DNA of 42,918 nucleotides, taken from the IMG/VR virus record IMGVR_UViG_3300005264_000043, positions 1-42,918 of that record; one strand, 5' to 3'. Position numbers and translations under genes: made by a program. Shown here piece after piece: positions 14,812 to 23,094 of the stretch. Origin of the DNA: a virus. The notes beneath the pieces were generated by a model. It saw only the letters and a program-made list of their open reading frames with translations, did not search any database and was not told where the DNA came from. Every line of letters starts with the position of its first letter. Positions within the stretch are counted from its first letter, which is position 1.

Positions 14812-15150
14812 ATGTATAAATATAATGCTGAACTAATACGAGTTATTGACGGAGACACAATTGTTGTATATGTTGATTTAGGATTCAATGTTAAAATGAA
14901 AATGACTGTTCGTTTATACGGAATCAATGCACCGGAATCAAGAACAAGAGATTTAGAAGAGAAGAAAAAAGGATTAGCTACAAAACGATATGTAAAAATA
15001 ATGTTATCAAAAGCAACCAATATTCAAATACATTCAATTAAAGATAAAAAAGGAAAATTCGGTCGTTATTTAGCTGAAGTGATTTATGATAATGTTAATC
15101 TTAATAAACAATTAGTTAAATTAAAAATGGCAAAAAATGCAGATTATTAA
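14812..15150 (+). CDS. Thermonuclease-like (SNase) protein
   Basis: 112 residues covering a compact staphylococcal-nuclease fold: VIDGDTI at 11-17 with D13, RLYGINAPESR at 34-44 with R34 and E42, and GKFGRYLAEV at 81-90 with R85 as the second catalytic arginine. The usual metal-ligand aspartate of IDAPE is asparagine here (N39), a change also tolerated in some homologues. No signal peptide, so it would act inside the cell, perhaps degrading host DNA. A GGAGATTAC site precedes the ATG. The 78 bases before it hold no gene. Confidence 0.82.
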   Translation: MYKYNAELIRVIDGDTIVVYVDLGFNVKMKMTVRLYGINAPESRTRDLEEKKKGLATKRYVKIMLSKATNIQIHSIKDKKGKFGRYLAEVIYDNVNLNKQLVKLKMAKNADY

Positions 15151-15234
15151 GTTATGAATATTAATAATAAATTGAATTTTAATTATACCAATTGGTTTAT
15201 TTATCAAAATTAAAAACATGATAAGGATGGTGTT

Positions 15235-15630
15235 ATGACTGTAACTAAAAAAATTTGGGGAAATAAACACAGTATATTAAATACAGACCAAATAGAAATC
15301 GATTTATTATATTTAGATAAAGATACATGTTGTTCAATTCATACACATGATAACAAAATTAATAGATTTGTATTATTGATGGGTGAAGTTAAAATAAAAA
15401 GTTCTTTGGGAGATTATGATTTAACGATTGATGAACCATTTGATGTTGAACCAGGAGTTATGCATCAATTTGTTGTAAACGAATACTCTGTTATGATAGA
15501 ATTAGCATATGTCAAAGAAGGATATATAGACAAAGATGATATTAAAAGATTTATACAAGGTGGTAAATTTGTTAATGGTGAATTTTTTTCATTAGACCAA
15601 TTAAAAATTGAAGGAAGATTAGAATTATGA
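15235..15630 (+). CDS. Cupin-domain protein
   Basis: 131 residues with a single cupin barrel: motif 1 HTHDNKINRFVLLMGEVKI (the two histidines in HTH, the usual glutamate changed to asparagine or arginine) and motif 2 PGVMHQFVV with one histidine. This shape is common in mannose-6-phosphate isomerase-like and sugar-epimerase cupins. Its place inside a glycosyltransferase cluster suggests a nucleotide-sugar isomerase or epimerase role, which is inference. GATAAGGATGG precedes the ATG. ATGA with the next gene. Confidence 0.72.
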   Translation: MTVTKKIWGNKHSILNTDQIEIDLLYLDKDTCCSIHTHDNKINRFVLLMGEVKIKSSLGDYDLTIDEPFDVEPGVMHQFVVNEYSVMIELAYVKEGYIDKDDIKRFIQGGKFVNGEFFSLDQLKIEGRLEL

Positions 15631-16490
15631 AATCTGAAATAACTAAAATTATTCGATTTTATATTGCTAAAATTTTAAGTGAATATTCAAATAACAAACA
15701 AGTTCACACAGAATATATCACTGATTGTGTAAAAGACGTTATGTGTGTTGCGCCTCAAAAAGCAGTTAAAACTATTAATTATAATTTATCGAATAACCAA
15801 CAGGGATTATATCATCAAAGCAATAAAATGGTGGATAATCCTTGTTTCGTTGTTGCCGGCGGAAACTCTTTAAAGGGGTTTGATTTTTCACAATTAAAAC
15901 ACAAAACAACAATTGTATCAAATAAATCAATAATAAATGTACCAAATTCAAATTATTTTATTACAACAGATTATACATTTTTAAATTGGTTAAAGAAGGA
16001 AAATTTATATAATAAATGGAAAGAATCAAAAGCTATGAAATTTTTTGTAGCAAATTGTATATCGCCTGTTATCCAAAATATAGATGGTGTTATTACTGAT
16101 GTAAGATATAATTTAAAATATGAATTGCAAGATTTTGATAAAATAGTTATTTGTAAATCTGCAAAAAGTGTAGGATTTGATTTTGAAAATTTTAACAGTG
16201 GATATAATAGTGGATTTTCAAGTTTACAATTAGCGATATTATTAGGTTATAATCCAATCTATTTACTTGGATTTGATATGAGTACAGATGGGGATGCAAC
16301 ACATTATCATGGTGGGTATGGAAAAAGTAAAGATGTGATGAATAAAAATTTAACCAATTATTCTAAACATTTTTTAACAATATTAGAAAGAATAAAAATC
16401 GAAAAACCAGATTTAAAAATTATTAGTTGTTCAGAGATAAGTTTATTAAATAAAGTAATTGATTATAAACCAATTGAGGAGATATTGTAA
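15627..16490 (+). CDS. DUF115/GT42-like glycosyltransferase-type protein, second copy
   Basis: 287 residues. A helical N-terminal part (1-70) precedes NPCFVVAGGNSLKGFDF, then YFITTDYTFLNWL, and the pattern NSGFSSLQLAILLGY-NPIYLLGFDM followed by THYHGGYGKS. The glycine turn, the small-residue helix and the IYLLGxD strand match the DUF115/GT42 sialyltransferase-like fold and the copy at 13927. It is joined to the cupin by ATGA and to the GT2 gene by TAATG. Predicted to act in the phage sugar pathway; donor and acceptor unknown. Confidence 0.62.
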   Translation: MKSEITKIIRFYIAKILSEYSNNKQVHTEYITDCVKDVMCVAPQKAVKTINYNLSNNQQGLYHQSNKMVDNPCFVVAGGNSLKGFDFSQLKHKTTIVSNKSIINVPNSNYFITTDYTFLNWLKKENLYNKWKESKAMKFFVANCISPVIQNIDGVITDVRYNLKYELQDFDKIVICKSAKSVGFDFENFNSGYNSGFSSLQLAILLGYNPIYLLGFDMSTDGDATHYHGGYGKSKDVMNKNLTNYSKHFLTILERIKIEKPDLKIISCSEISLLNKVIDYKPIEEIL

Positions 16491-17158
16491 TGGAGAAGAT
16501 TTCAGTATTAATACCGGTTTTTAATAGAGAAGTGTTTCTTAAAAGAGCCGTTGAAAGCATTTTAAATCAAACTTATAAAAACATTGAAGTATTAATTTAT
16601 GTTGATGGTGGCACAGATAACACATTAAATATTGCAATGGATTTAACTAACAAGGACAACAGAGTAAAGGTTTATTACGAAACAAAAAATAAAGGTGTTG
16701 GGTATGCAAGGAATCAATTATTAAAAAGATGTAAAACTAGATATGCTATATGGATGGATTCAGATGATGTATCATACCCTGAACGAATTGAAGAACAAGT
16801 ATTATCTATGGATGGTGCTATGTTAGTTTTTTGTAAATGGGAGAATTTAAAAACTAAAAAAGTTGGTACGACCAAGGGTTTTGCTAGTTTGCTTTTTCCA
16901 GTAAATAAAGATATTATATTTGATGAAACAATGATGTTTGGTGGAGAGGATTGGAGATGGATTGAAGAAATGAGAAAGACATATCCTGAAACTTTGGTAG
17001 ATAGTGTTTTATATGCAATAGATTTTCATGGAGATAGAATTGGTGCTTGGAAAAGAAAGATTGATAAAAATTGGAACGGTGTTTATGATTTAAAAGATAT
17101 TAAACACTTATCTTATGCACAAGCAATTGAAAAATACAAAACGGAGAACAACCAGTAA
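16490..17158 (+). CDS. Family 2 (GT-A) glycosyltransferase
   Basis: 222 residues. Classical GT2 start KISVLIPVFNREVFLKRAV, then SILNQTY, VDGGTDNT (nucleotide-binding aspartate), GVGYARNQ, and the metal-binding DxD in WMDSDD near residue 88. The acceptor region is short and ends with GGEDWRWIEEM. It should transfer a sugar from a nucleotide donor. No membrane segment, so cytoplasmic. Starts on TAATG with the preceding gene. Confidence 0.88.
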   Translation: MEKISVLIPVFNREVFLKRAVESILNQTYKNIEVLIYVDGGTDNTLNIAMDLTNKDNRVKVYYETKNKGVGYARNQLLKRCKTRYAIWMDSDDVSYPERIEEQVLSMDGAMLVFCKWENLKTKKVGTTKGFASLLFPVNKDIIFDETMMFGGEDWRWIEEMRKTYPETLVDSVLYAIDFHGDRIGAWKRKIDKNWNGVYDLKDIKHLSYAQAIEKYKTENNQ

Positions 17159-17169
17159 AGGACAACTTG

Positions 17170-17775
17170 ATGAACTTACACGATTTTAAACTATTACTAT
17201 CAAACTTTATACCACATGCACTAACTCGTTTTGGTGATGGTGAGAAAAACATTTTTGATGAAGTCAATTGCGATAGAAAAGGATTTAAATACGATAAAGA
17301 AATAGATGGGGTATTTCACAATGAATTGATTGAATCATATAATTATAAATCCGACAATTATTTTGTAGCTGATAAAGCACCGATTTCTGCATGTTTATTT
17401 GTTAATGAAAATTATAAAGATTTCTTTTCAAAGATTGTTCCATTGTTTAATTTATATAATGTTATTTTAGTTGGAAACGAAAAAGCAGAAATATTCGAAT
17501 TACCTTTTTTTGTAAATAGATTTATTCCTGTATCAGATAATGCATGGCGACATTATACAGATGTACAAAATGAAATATTTGCCCTTCTTAATCTATGGGG
17601 GAATACATCATTAGTTTTGTTTGCGTGTGGACCATATAGTAATGTTTTAATACATCGAATATGGAAAGAGAATAAACAAAATATATTGCTTAATATTGGT
17701 AGCACTCTAGACCCACTTTTTTATGGTGTAAATACAAGGCAATATCAAGAAAGGATATTTGATAATGATTGTTAG
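17170..17775 (+). CDS. GT-D-fold (DUF1792-like) glycosyltransferase-type protein
   Basis: 201 residues. The opening motif LTRFGDGEKNIF near 19-30 resembles the RxGDGE signature of GT-D/DUF1792 enzymes, followed by a mixed alpha/beta core (VILVGNEKAEIF, TSLVLFACGPYSNVLIHRIW, LLNIGSTLDP). GT-D enzymes add sugars to O-glycan chains in streptococci; here the acceptor is unknown. ATG at 17170 follows an AAAGGA site; a TTG just before is less likely. It overlaps the next gene by 11 bases. Confidence 0.6.
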   Translation: MNLHDFKLLLSNFIPHALTRFGDGEKNIFDEVNCDRKGFKYDKEIDGVFHNELIESYNYKSDNYFVADKAPISACLFVNENYKDFFSKIVPLFNLYNVILVGNEKAEIFELPFFVNRFIPVSDNAWRHYTDVQNEIFALLNLWGNTSLVLFACGPYSNVLIHRIWKENKQNILLNIGSTLDPLFYGVNTRQYQERIFDNDC

Positions 17776-18451
17776 AGGGTGCATAAGTTCAAATTATGGT
17801 GATACACTTAATAACGAATTGATTCGTTTAATATCTGGTGAAAAACCACGCATGGTTAATAACTCGTTTAAGAATTTAGATAATGAAGATATTTATATGT
17901 GTATTGGTAGTGTGCTTGGATGGGCGACTGAAGAATCGATTGTTTGGGGAACAGGATTTATTTCTGATTCTGATTTTATTACATCTATCCCGAATCCTAA
18001 AGAAATACACGCTGTCAGAGGGCCCATAACAAGAGATATTTTAATAACTAATGGTATTAGGTGTCCTGAAGTATATGGAGACCCAGCATTATTAATGCCT
18101 AGATATTATAACCCAGATTTGCCAAAGAAATATAAATTGTCGATTATTCCACATGCAATTGATAGAGTATTAATTCCAAAGTTAAAAGAGATATATCCTG
18201 ATGCTCATTTTATTGATATTACACAACCAAATATTTATGGATTTATTGATGAAGTAATTCAATCAGAACACATTATAACTTCAGCATTACATGGGTGCAT
18301 TACGGCTTATTCATATAAAGTAGCATATGACCATATACCTTTTTCAAATAAAGTATTAGGTAATGGGTTTAAATTTAAAGATTTTGAAGAAAGTAAACCA
18401 TATATTGATTTAGATAAATTGTTAGAAGTTTGCCCATTTAAGAAAGGATAA
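17765..18451 (+). CDS. Polysaccharide pyruvyl transferase family protein
   Basis: 228 residues. The family pattern is clear: SNYGDTLNNELIRLISG at about 8-24, HAVRGPITRDIL, VYGDPALLMPRYY, LSIIPHAID and ITSALHGCITAYSY near the end. Family members add pyruvate ketals to sugars in surface polysaccharides. Inside this cassette it would decorate a phage-made or host glycan. ATG at 17765 has an AAAGGA site; a TTG at 17759 is a weaker option. It ends on the TAATG that begins the degraded frame downstream. Confidence 0.83.
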   Translation: MIVRGCISSNYGDTLNNELIRLISGEKPRMVNNSFKNLDNEDIYMCIGSVLGWATEESIVWGTGFISDSDFITSIPNPKEIHAVRGPITRDILITNGIRCPEVYGDPALLMPRYYNPDLPKKYKLSIIPHAIDRVLIPKLKEIYPDAHFIDITQPNIYGFIDEVIQSEHIITSALHGCITAYSYKVAYDHIPFSNKVLGNGFKFKDFEESKPYIDLDKLLEVCPFKKG

Positions 18452-18644
18452 TGATGAAAAAGAAACCCGAAGAAGAAAGAATACATACAAGATGATTTAA
18501 AATACGATAATGGATTTACTTCCAGAGGATATAACCAATGCTATGACGAACTAGATGTGTGGTGGAAAGCAAATCACAAAGCAGAGATGATACGAGTGCT
18601 TGAAGGGTGCCTACGCTAGGAATAATAGACGCTACTTGTATTAG
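18451..18644 (+). pseudogene. Small gene relic broken by two single-base shifts
   Basis: An ATG in the TAATG overlap opens a frame that stops after 14 codons (18493). Moving +1 at the AAA run near 18476-18478 opens EYIQDDLKYDNGFTSRG and beyond, until a TAG at 18617. A second +1 at the GGG at 18605-18607 gives GAYARNNRRYLY and a TAG at 18642. Read together they form a coherent protein of about 63 residues rich in aromatic and charged residues. Both shifts look like an extra base in a short homopolymer, so decay or sequence error are both possible. No family recognised. The bases from 18645 to 18704 hold no gene. Confidence 0.45.
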
Positions 18645-18704
18645 AAAAACAGGAGTGCTTAAATCTGTAATAAACACTAAAATCAAAGAAATTAAGGAAA
18701 ATAA

Positions 18705-20813
18705 ATGAGAATATTATTCATAGAAACACCAGCACCGTATTTGGTGCGACAACATGTACAATTACCCCTCGGACTATTGATGTTAGCAACAGTTGTTGAA
18801 AATGATGGACACGAAGTTAAGTTCATTCGACCAATGCTAAAGGAAGATATACTAGAACATAAAGACTATGATATCATTTGTTTTGGTGGAACAACTTTAG
18901 AATTTCCCATGAATGAAGAATGTGTAAAATTAATTAGAGAAAACTTTCCAAACACTAAAGTATTCATTGGTGGTGTTCACGCATCTTCGATGTATAAGGA
19001 AATAGAAGAATCGAAAGTGTTTGATTCTATTTGTGTAGGTGAAGGCGAAAACTTGATTCTTGAAATGGTAAACGATGTTGAGAAAAATGAATTAAAATCT
19101 ATTTATTTTATGAAAGAATATGTTAAGGATTTAGATTCTCTTCCATTTATTAATTATGATTTGGTTGAAACAAAATTAGGTAAAGCAATATTTTTTGATG
19201 AACAAGAAGGCAACAGTGTTAATTTTTTAACAAGTCGAGGGTGTCCGTTCAATTGTTTAAGAGGTGACACATTAATAGAAACTATAGAAGGAAGAATTCC
19301 AATTAAAGATTTAGTGGGCAGAGATATTAAAGTGTTGACCAGAAATCTTATTACAGGAAACGCTGAATTCGCACAAGCATATAATATAAGTTTAACTAAA
19401 CAAAATGCCGAATTAGTTCGAGTTAATTTTGATGATGGAACTCACATTGATTGTACGCCAGACCATAAATTTATGACATTTAAAAACGGAAACCAACATA
19501 GCGAAACGACTGAAAAAGAAATCGAGGCCCAACATTTACAACCAAAAATGACGGTGCGTGCTATTAAATATGAAACAACGGCATATAACTATATTGATAT
19601 AGTTTGGGGTCGAAGAAAATGTAAGAAATTGCATAGATTAATCATGGAAGGTATATTAAATCGAAAATTGACATCAAAAGAAGAAATCCACCATAAAGAT
19701 AAAAACCGAAATAATAATAGTCCCTTAAATTTAATTTATTGTAAAAACAAAAAAGAGCATCAGTTATATCATCCAGAGGTTTCTGAACGAATGAGAAATG
19801 ATAATCCAGCAAAACATTTAGCAAAAGAACACTTTATAAAACTAGGTAAAATGCAGAAAGAAAAAAAAAGAAGTTTAGAATCAAGAATAAAGTATAGTCA
19901 ATCTAAGTTGGGTATGAATAATCCTAATTATAAAGATGGACAAACCTGTGGAAAAAAACATAGTAAATTAGAAATAAATCATAAAATAGTGTCAGTAACA
20001 AAACTAGCCATAAAAGAAGATACTTATTGTATGGAAGTGCCAGGATATAATTGGTTTTATGCAAATCAAGTGTTAGTTCATAATTGCTCATTCTGTGCTT
20101 CTCAATCTATGTGGACAAGAAGAGTAAGATTTCGTTCAATAGATAATATCATTGAAGAAATGAAATTACTTAAAGAAAAATACAACATTAATCAATTTAG
20201 ATTAGCAGATGATAATTTAACATCTAATAAAAGAAGATGTTTAGAATTTTGTAAAGCTATTAAAGAATTGAATGTGTTTTGGCGATGCAGTATAAGAGCA
20301 GAATCAATTACACCAGAAGTAGCTAATGCAATGCATGATGCTGGTGCAAGAGAAATATCTCCGGGCATTGAAAACTTAGACCAAAGAGTGTTAGATTTTT
20401 TACACAAAGATACTACTATTGAAAAAATGTATAATGGATGTTTACATGCTCAAAACGCTGGTCTTAAAGTAAGAGGACTTTTTATGACAGGAATACCCGG
20501 TGAACAAATGGATTCTCCGTCTATCAACGAACAAATATTAAAAACTTTTCCAATAGACTATGCAACATTGAGTACATTTATACCATTACCCGGAACAGCA
20601 ATATTTAAAGACCCGGATGAATTTAATTGTGAAATTTTAAGTACAGATTTTAATAAATACAATAAAGACTTTTATCAAAAAATAGGAGAAGAAGCAATTA
20701 AACGAGATTATGCACCTCTTATTCATAATAAGTTTTTAACAATTAATGAACAAAAATGGGTTGTTTCAGAAATGGAACGAGTAATCAATATTGTCAATGT
20801 TAATAAAGGATAA
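18705..20813 (+). CDS. Radical SAM protein with B12-type N-terminal domain, interrupted by an intein
   Basis: 702 codons, giving a mature enzyme of 425 residues after splicing. Residues 1-170 form a cobalamin-binding-like domain (PLGLLMLATVVENDGHEV, IICFGGTTLEF, VFIGGVHAS, CVGEGE). The radical SAM cluster motif is GCPFNC-SFC: C180, then the 277-residue intein (184-460), then C461 and C464. The downstream core has FRLADDNL, REISPGIENL and GLFMTGIPGE. Splicing restores CxxxCxxC, so the enzyme is inactive until the intein leaves. Family members do radical methylations or rearrangements; its setting among glycosyltransferases suggests sugar or lipid modification. AAGGAAAATAA precedes the ATG. Confidence 0.9.
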   Translation: MRILFIETPAPYLVRQHVQLPLGLLMLATVVENDGHEVKFIRPMLKEDILEHKDYDIICFGGTTLEFPMNEECVKLIRENFPNTKVFIGGVHASSMYKEIEESKVFDSICVGEGENLILEMVNDVEKNELKSIYFMKEYVKDLDSLPFINYDLVETKLGKAIFFDEQEGNSVNFLTSRGCPFNCLRGDTLIETIEGRIPIKDLVGRDIKVLTRNLITGNAEFAQAYNISLTKQNAELVRVNFDDGTHIDCTPDHKFMTFKNGNQHSETTEKEIEAQHLQPKMTVRAIKYETTAYNYIDIVWGRRKCKKLHRLIMEGILNRKLTSKEEIHHKDKNRNNNSPLNLIYCKNKKEHQLYHPEVSERMRNDNPAKHLAKEHFIKLGKMQKEKKRSLESRIKYSQSKLGMNNPNYKDGQTCGKKHSKLEINHKIVSVTKLAIKEDTYCMEVPGYNWFYANQVLVHNCSFCASQSMWTRRVRFRSIDNIIEEMKLLKEKYNINQFRLADDNLTSNKRRCLEFCKAIKELNVFWRCSIRAESITPEVANAMHDAGAREISPGIENLDQRVLDFLHKDTTIEKMYNGCLHAQNAGLKVRGLFMTGIPGEQMDSPSINEQILKTFPIDYATLSTFIPLPGTAIFKDPDEFNCEILSTDFNKYNKDFYQKIGEEAIKRDYAPLIHNKFLTINEQKWVVSEMERVINIVNVNKG
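19254..20084 (+). mobile_element. Intein with HNH homing endonuclease
   Basis: A 277-residue in-frame insert. Block A is CLRGDTLIET with catalytic Cys1. Block B is DCTPDHKF with its TxxH. Block F is EDTYCMEVPGYNWFYANQ. Block G is VLVHN followed by +1 cysteine. All splice-site residues (C1, B-block H, terminal HN, C+1) are present. The middle holds an HNH nuclease: KKLHRLIMEG, EEIHHKDKNRNN with the H-H pair, SPLNLIYC. A NUMOD-like piece NPNYKDGQ follows. Length is typical of a full intein with endonuclease. The insertion lies inside the most conserved codons of the host gene, the usual choice for homing elements. Confidence 0.92.
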
Positions 20814-20814
20814 T

Positions 20815-21699
20815 ATGAAAATAGCATTTGTGTTACCATTTATGTATAACTGGAATTCATTTCCAACTACAAGAGCATCATATGAAATGTTACAAATACT
20901 TGGACATGAAGTTGATTTATTTAATAAAAATAAACAACCAAAGATTGACTATAATAATTATGACCAAGTTTGGTTAATAGGTGCTGGTACTAAATTAACA
21001 ACTGAAGAGTTTGTAAATATTAATGTGTTAGTTATAGCGTTTGGTTTATCTGACCCAAATTTATTTAATTCTGACCATTTTATCAATTGTGATGTTTATT
21101 GTACAAATGATTTAGAAATTTATAAATCACATAAACACTATAAAAAGACTATTTACAATCCTACATCGTGTGATAAAAGATATCACAAGAATCTGAATCT
21201 TGTTAAAGAAACAGATATTTTAACATTTGGTATAGGTAAACATAAGTTTGTGACAAATAGAAATGAAACAGTTAATAAATTAAGAAGTGAAGGATTTAAT
21301 ATTAAAGTGTTTGGAAGAGATTGGGATAAACATAAAGACACATATGCATTTATTGAAGGTCAAGAATTAATTGAAGAAATAAACAAAGCACATTTATTAT
21401 TAGATTTGTCAAACGAAACTACATCTTGGCCACATAGAATATTAGAAGCTGGTGCATGTGGTACACCTGTTATATCTATTAATAGAGAAGATACTAAACA
21501 AATGTTTGGTGAAGAAACAATAATCTATTATGATGATTATGAAGATTTGGCATTAACTCTAAATGTGATGATGAATCATAAAGCAGTGTTAAAAATAATT
21601 GGGTGTGAAACGCAAAAAATATGTTATGAAAAACATGATATATCTGTGCGAATTAAACAATTACTTGACAAATTATGGTTAAATATGTTATACTTATAA
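20815..21699 (+). CDS. GT-B-type glycosyltransferase
   Basis: 294 residues. Two Rossmann-like halves: MKIAFVLPFMYNWNSFP at the start with a short QVWLIGAGTK strand, and a C-terminal half with LTFGIGKHKF, IKVFGRDWD, LLLDLSNETTSWPHR and ILEAGACGTPVISINRE. The last is the donor-binding motif of group 1 / CgeB-like transferases. The ATG at 20815 follows AAAGGATAAT. A promoter element (21665-21694) is buried in its last codons. Confidence 0.78.
   Translation: MKIAFVLPFMYNWNSFPTTRASYEMLQILGHEVDLFNKNKQPKIDYNNYDQVWLIGAGTKLTTEEFVNINVLVIAFGLSDPNLFNSDHFINCDVYCTNDLEIYKSHKHYKKTIYNPTSCDKRYHKNLNLVKETDILTFGIGKHKFVTNRNETVNKLRSEGFNIKVFGRDWDKHKDTYAFIEGQELIEEINKAHLLLDLSNETTSWPHRILEAGACGTPVISINREDTKQMFGEETIIYYDDYEDLALTLNVMMNHKAVLKIIGCETQKICYEKHDISVRIKQLLDKLWLNMLYL
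21665..21694 (+). promoter_or_regulatory. Sigma-70-type promoter, repeated phage element copy 2
   Basis: TTGACA (21665-21670), an 18-base spacer, then TATACT (21689-21694). ATATGTTATACTT is identical to the copies at 5256 and 23043. It lies inside the end of the glycosyltransferase gene, and the methyltransferase ATG comes seven bases after the -10. That is about where transcription should start, so the transcript may lack a leader. Confidence 0.7.
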
Positions 21700-21700
21700 T

Positions 21701-22240
21701 ATGAACGAATGGGCGACTTTTTATAAAGACAGATTAAATGAATCTTATTATAAACATATCAATAAAAGATATTCTCCTTTTATAAAAGAAATTAAAAGGA
21801 ATCTATCGAAAGATTTAACTGTGGTTGAATTAGGATGCGGAATAGGAAGTATTAGTCGTTCTCTTAAATCATCAAAGTGTAAATTGATATGTGTTGATAA
21901 CAATTCATCGATGTTGAAAATGTCGAAACGAAATAAATTATCACACGCAATATTTATTAAACAAGATATAACAAAATCTTATAAAATAAAGGCCGACATT
22001 GCACATAGTCATGGAGTATTAGAACATTTTTCAGATGAACAAATTAGAAAAATAATTAAGATTCAGAAGAAGCAATATAAAACATTAATACATTATGTAC
22101 CAAGTAAGAAATATAAGAATCCAAGTTTTGGTGATGAACGATTAATGACAGTGAATCAATGGAAAAGAATTTGTAATCCTGATGAAATTATTGAATTCAA
22201 TAATGGATATGATTTAATTTTAAAATTTAACAAGGAATAA
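21701..22240 (+). CDS. Class I SAM-dependent methyltransferase
   Basis: 179 residues with the SAM-binding motif I VVELGCGIGSIS at about 41-52, motif II region LICVDNNSSML, and HSHGVLEHFSDEQIRKI as the motif IV-V region. A C-terminal part (TLIHYVPSKKYKNP) is shorter than in many homologues. It could methylate a sugar, lipid or small metabolite in the cassette; no target motif is visible. The start sits directly behind the -10 of promoter copy 2 and no good ribosome site is present. Confidence 0.83.
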   Translation: MNEWATFYKDRLNESYYKHINKRYSPFIKEIKRNLSKDLTVVELGCGIGSISRSLKSSKCKLICVDNNSSMLKMSKRNKLSHAIFIKQDITKSYKIKADIAHSHGVLEHFSDEQIRKIIKIQKKQYKTLIHYVPSKKYKNPSFGDERLMTVNQWKRICNPDEIIEFNNGYDLILKFNKE

Positions 22241-22241
22241 T

Positions 22242-22841
22242 ATGAAAATAATATCGTACTATACGAAGGACACACCATATGACGAAGTAGCACACGATTA
22301 CATTATCCCATCATGTAAAAAATTTAATTTAGATTGCGATATTGTAGGAGTAGATGACTTAGGCAATTGGCAATTAAACACAGGATTTAAAGCGAAATTT
22401 GTAAAAGAAATGCTTTTAAAACATAAAGAACCAGTTGTATTTATAGATGCCGACGGAGAAGTGGTTAAACATCCAGAGTTATTATTAAATATACCTGAAC
22501 ACATTGATATTGCATATCATAATTTTGATTGGTTTTTGCATTGGAGAAATAAACCAGACCAAGATAATTTTCATTTACTAAGTGGAACAATGTACTTTGC
22601 ATATAATGAAAAAGTTCTTGCATTGATTGATGAATGGATTACAAAAGTAGATGAAAACATTCATGTATGGGAACAAAAAGTTTTGGAAGAAATTATTAAT
22701 TCTAAAACCAATTTGCATATTTATAAACTTCCAGCAGAGTATTGTGCAGTTGTTATGCATGATTATTCAATACCAAAATATGTTAATGACCCAGTAATCG
22801 TTCATTGGCAAGTATCAAGAAAATATAAAAATAGAGGTTAA
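22242..22841 (+). CDS. GT-A-type nucleotide-sugar transferase
   Basis: 199 residues. MKIISYYTKDTPYDEVAHDY opens a GT-A fold; VVFIDADGEVVKHPELL near 65-81 carries the DxD metal site. WFLHWRNKP and FHLLSGTMYFAYNE follow, and YCAVVMHDY and VIVHWQVSRKYKN close the domain (the H-W near the end suits metal or phosphate contact). Likely transfers a hexose. It ends the sugar cassette. ACAAGGAATAAT precedes the ATG. Confidence 0.75.
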   Translation: MKIISYYTKDTPYDEVAHDYIIPSCKKFNLDCDIVGVDDLGNWQLNTGFKAKFVKEMLLKHKEPVVFIDADGEVVKHPELLLNIPEHIDIAYHNFDWFLHWRNKPDQDNFHLLSGTMYFAYNEKVLALIDEWITKVDENIHVWEQKVLEEIINSKTNLHIYKLPAEYCAVVMHDYSIPKYVNDPVIVHWQVSRKYKNRG

Positions 22842-22842
22842 A

Positions 22843-23046
22843 ATGAATCATAATTTAAAAGATTATATATTAATGTTAGAAGCCACAGTGAATGGATTAA
22901 AAGCAAATGGATGGCGAGAACACGGCGGTTCTGAGGTATGGAGAATGTTAAGTAAAAAAGGTCAAACAATTAAAGTGTATTTAAATAGTAAAAAAGTAAA
23001 AGATGGATATACTAATCCTACATATATTATTATTAGAAAAACTTGA
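22843..23046 (+). CDS. Small hypothetical protein
   Basis: 67 residues: helix LKDYILMLEATVNGLKANG, then a beta segment (EVWRMLSKKGQTIKVYLN, TYIIIRKT). The alpha-beta-beta-beta order resembles small phage nucleic-acid or protein binding folds, but no family is recognised. Its last bases form the -35 of promoter copy 3. Confidence 0.62.
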   Translation: MNHNLKDYILMLEATVNGLKANGWREHGGSEVWRMLSKKGQTIKVYLNSKKVKDGYTNPTYIIIRKT

Positions 23047-23072
23047 CAAACAGTGTTTTCATATGTTATACT
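23043..23072 (+). promoter_or_regulatory. Sigma-70-type promoter, repeated phage element copy 3
   Basis: TTGACA (23043-23048), 18-base spacer, TATACT (23067-23072). It shares TTGACAAAC and TTTCATATGTTATACTT with copy 1. It starts inside the last codons of the gene before and drives the zinc-ribbon gene at 23095 and probably the run of small genes to 25495. An AAGGAGATAAATA ribosome site follows. Confidence 0.82.
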
Positions 23073-23094
23073 TGAAGAAACAAGGAGATAAATA

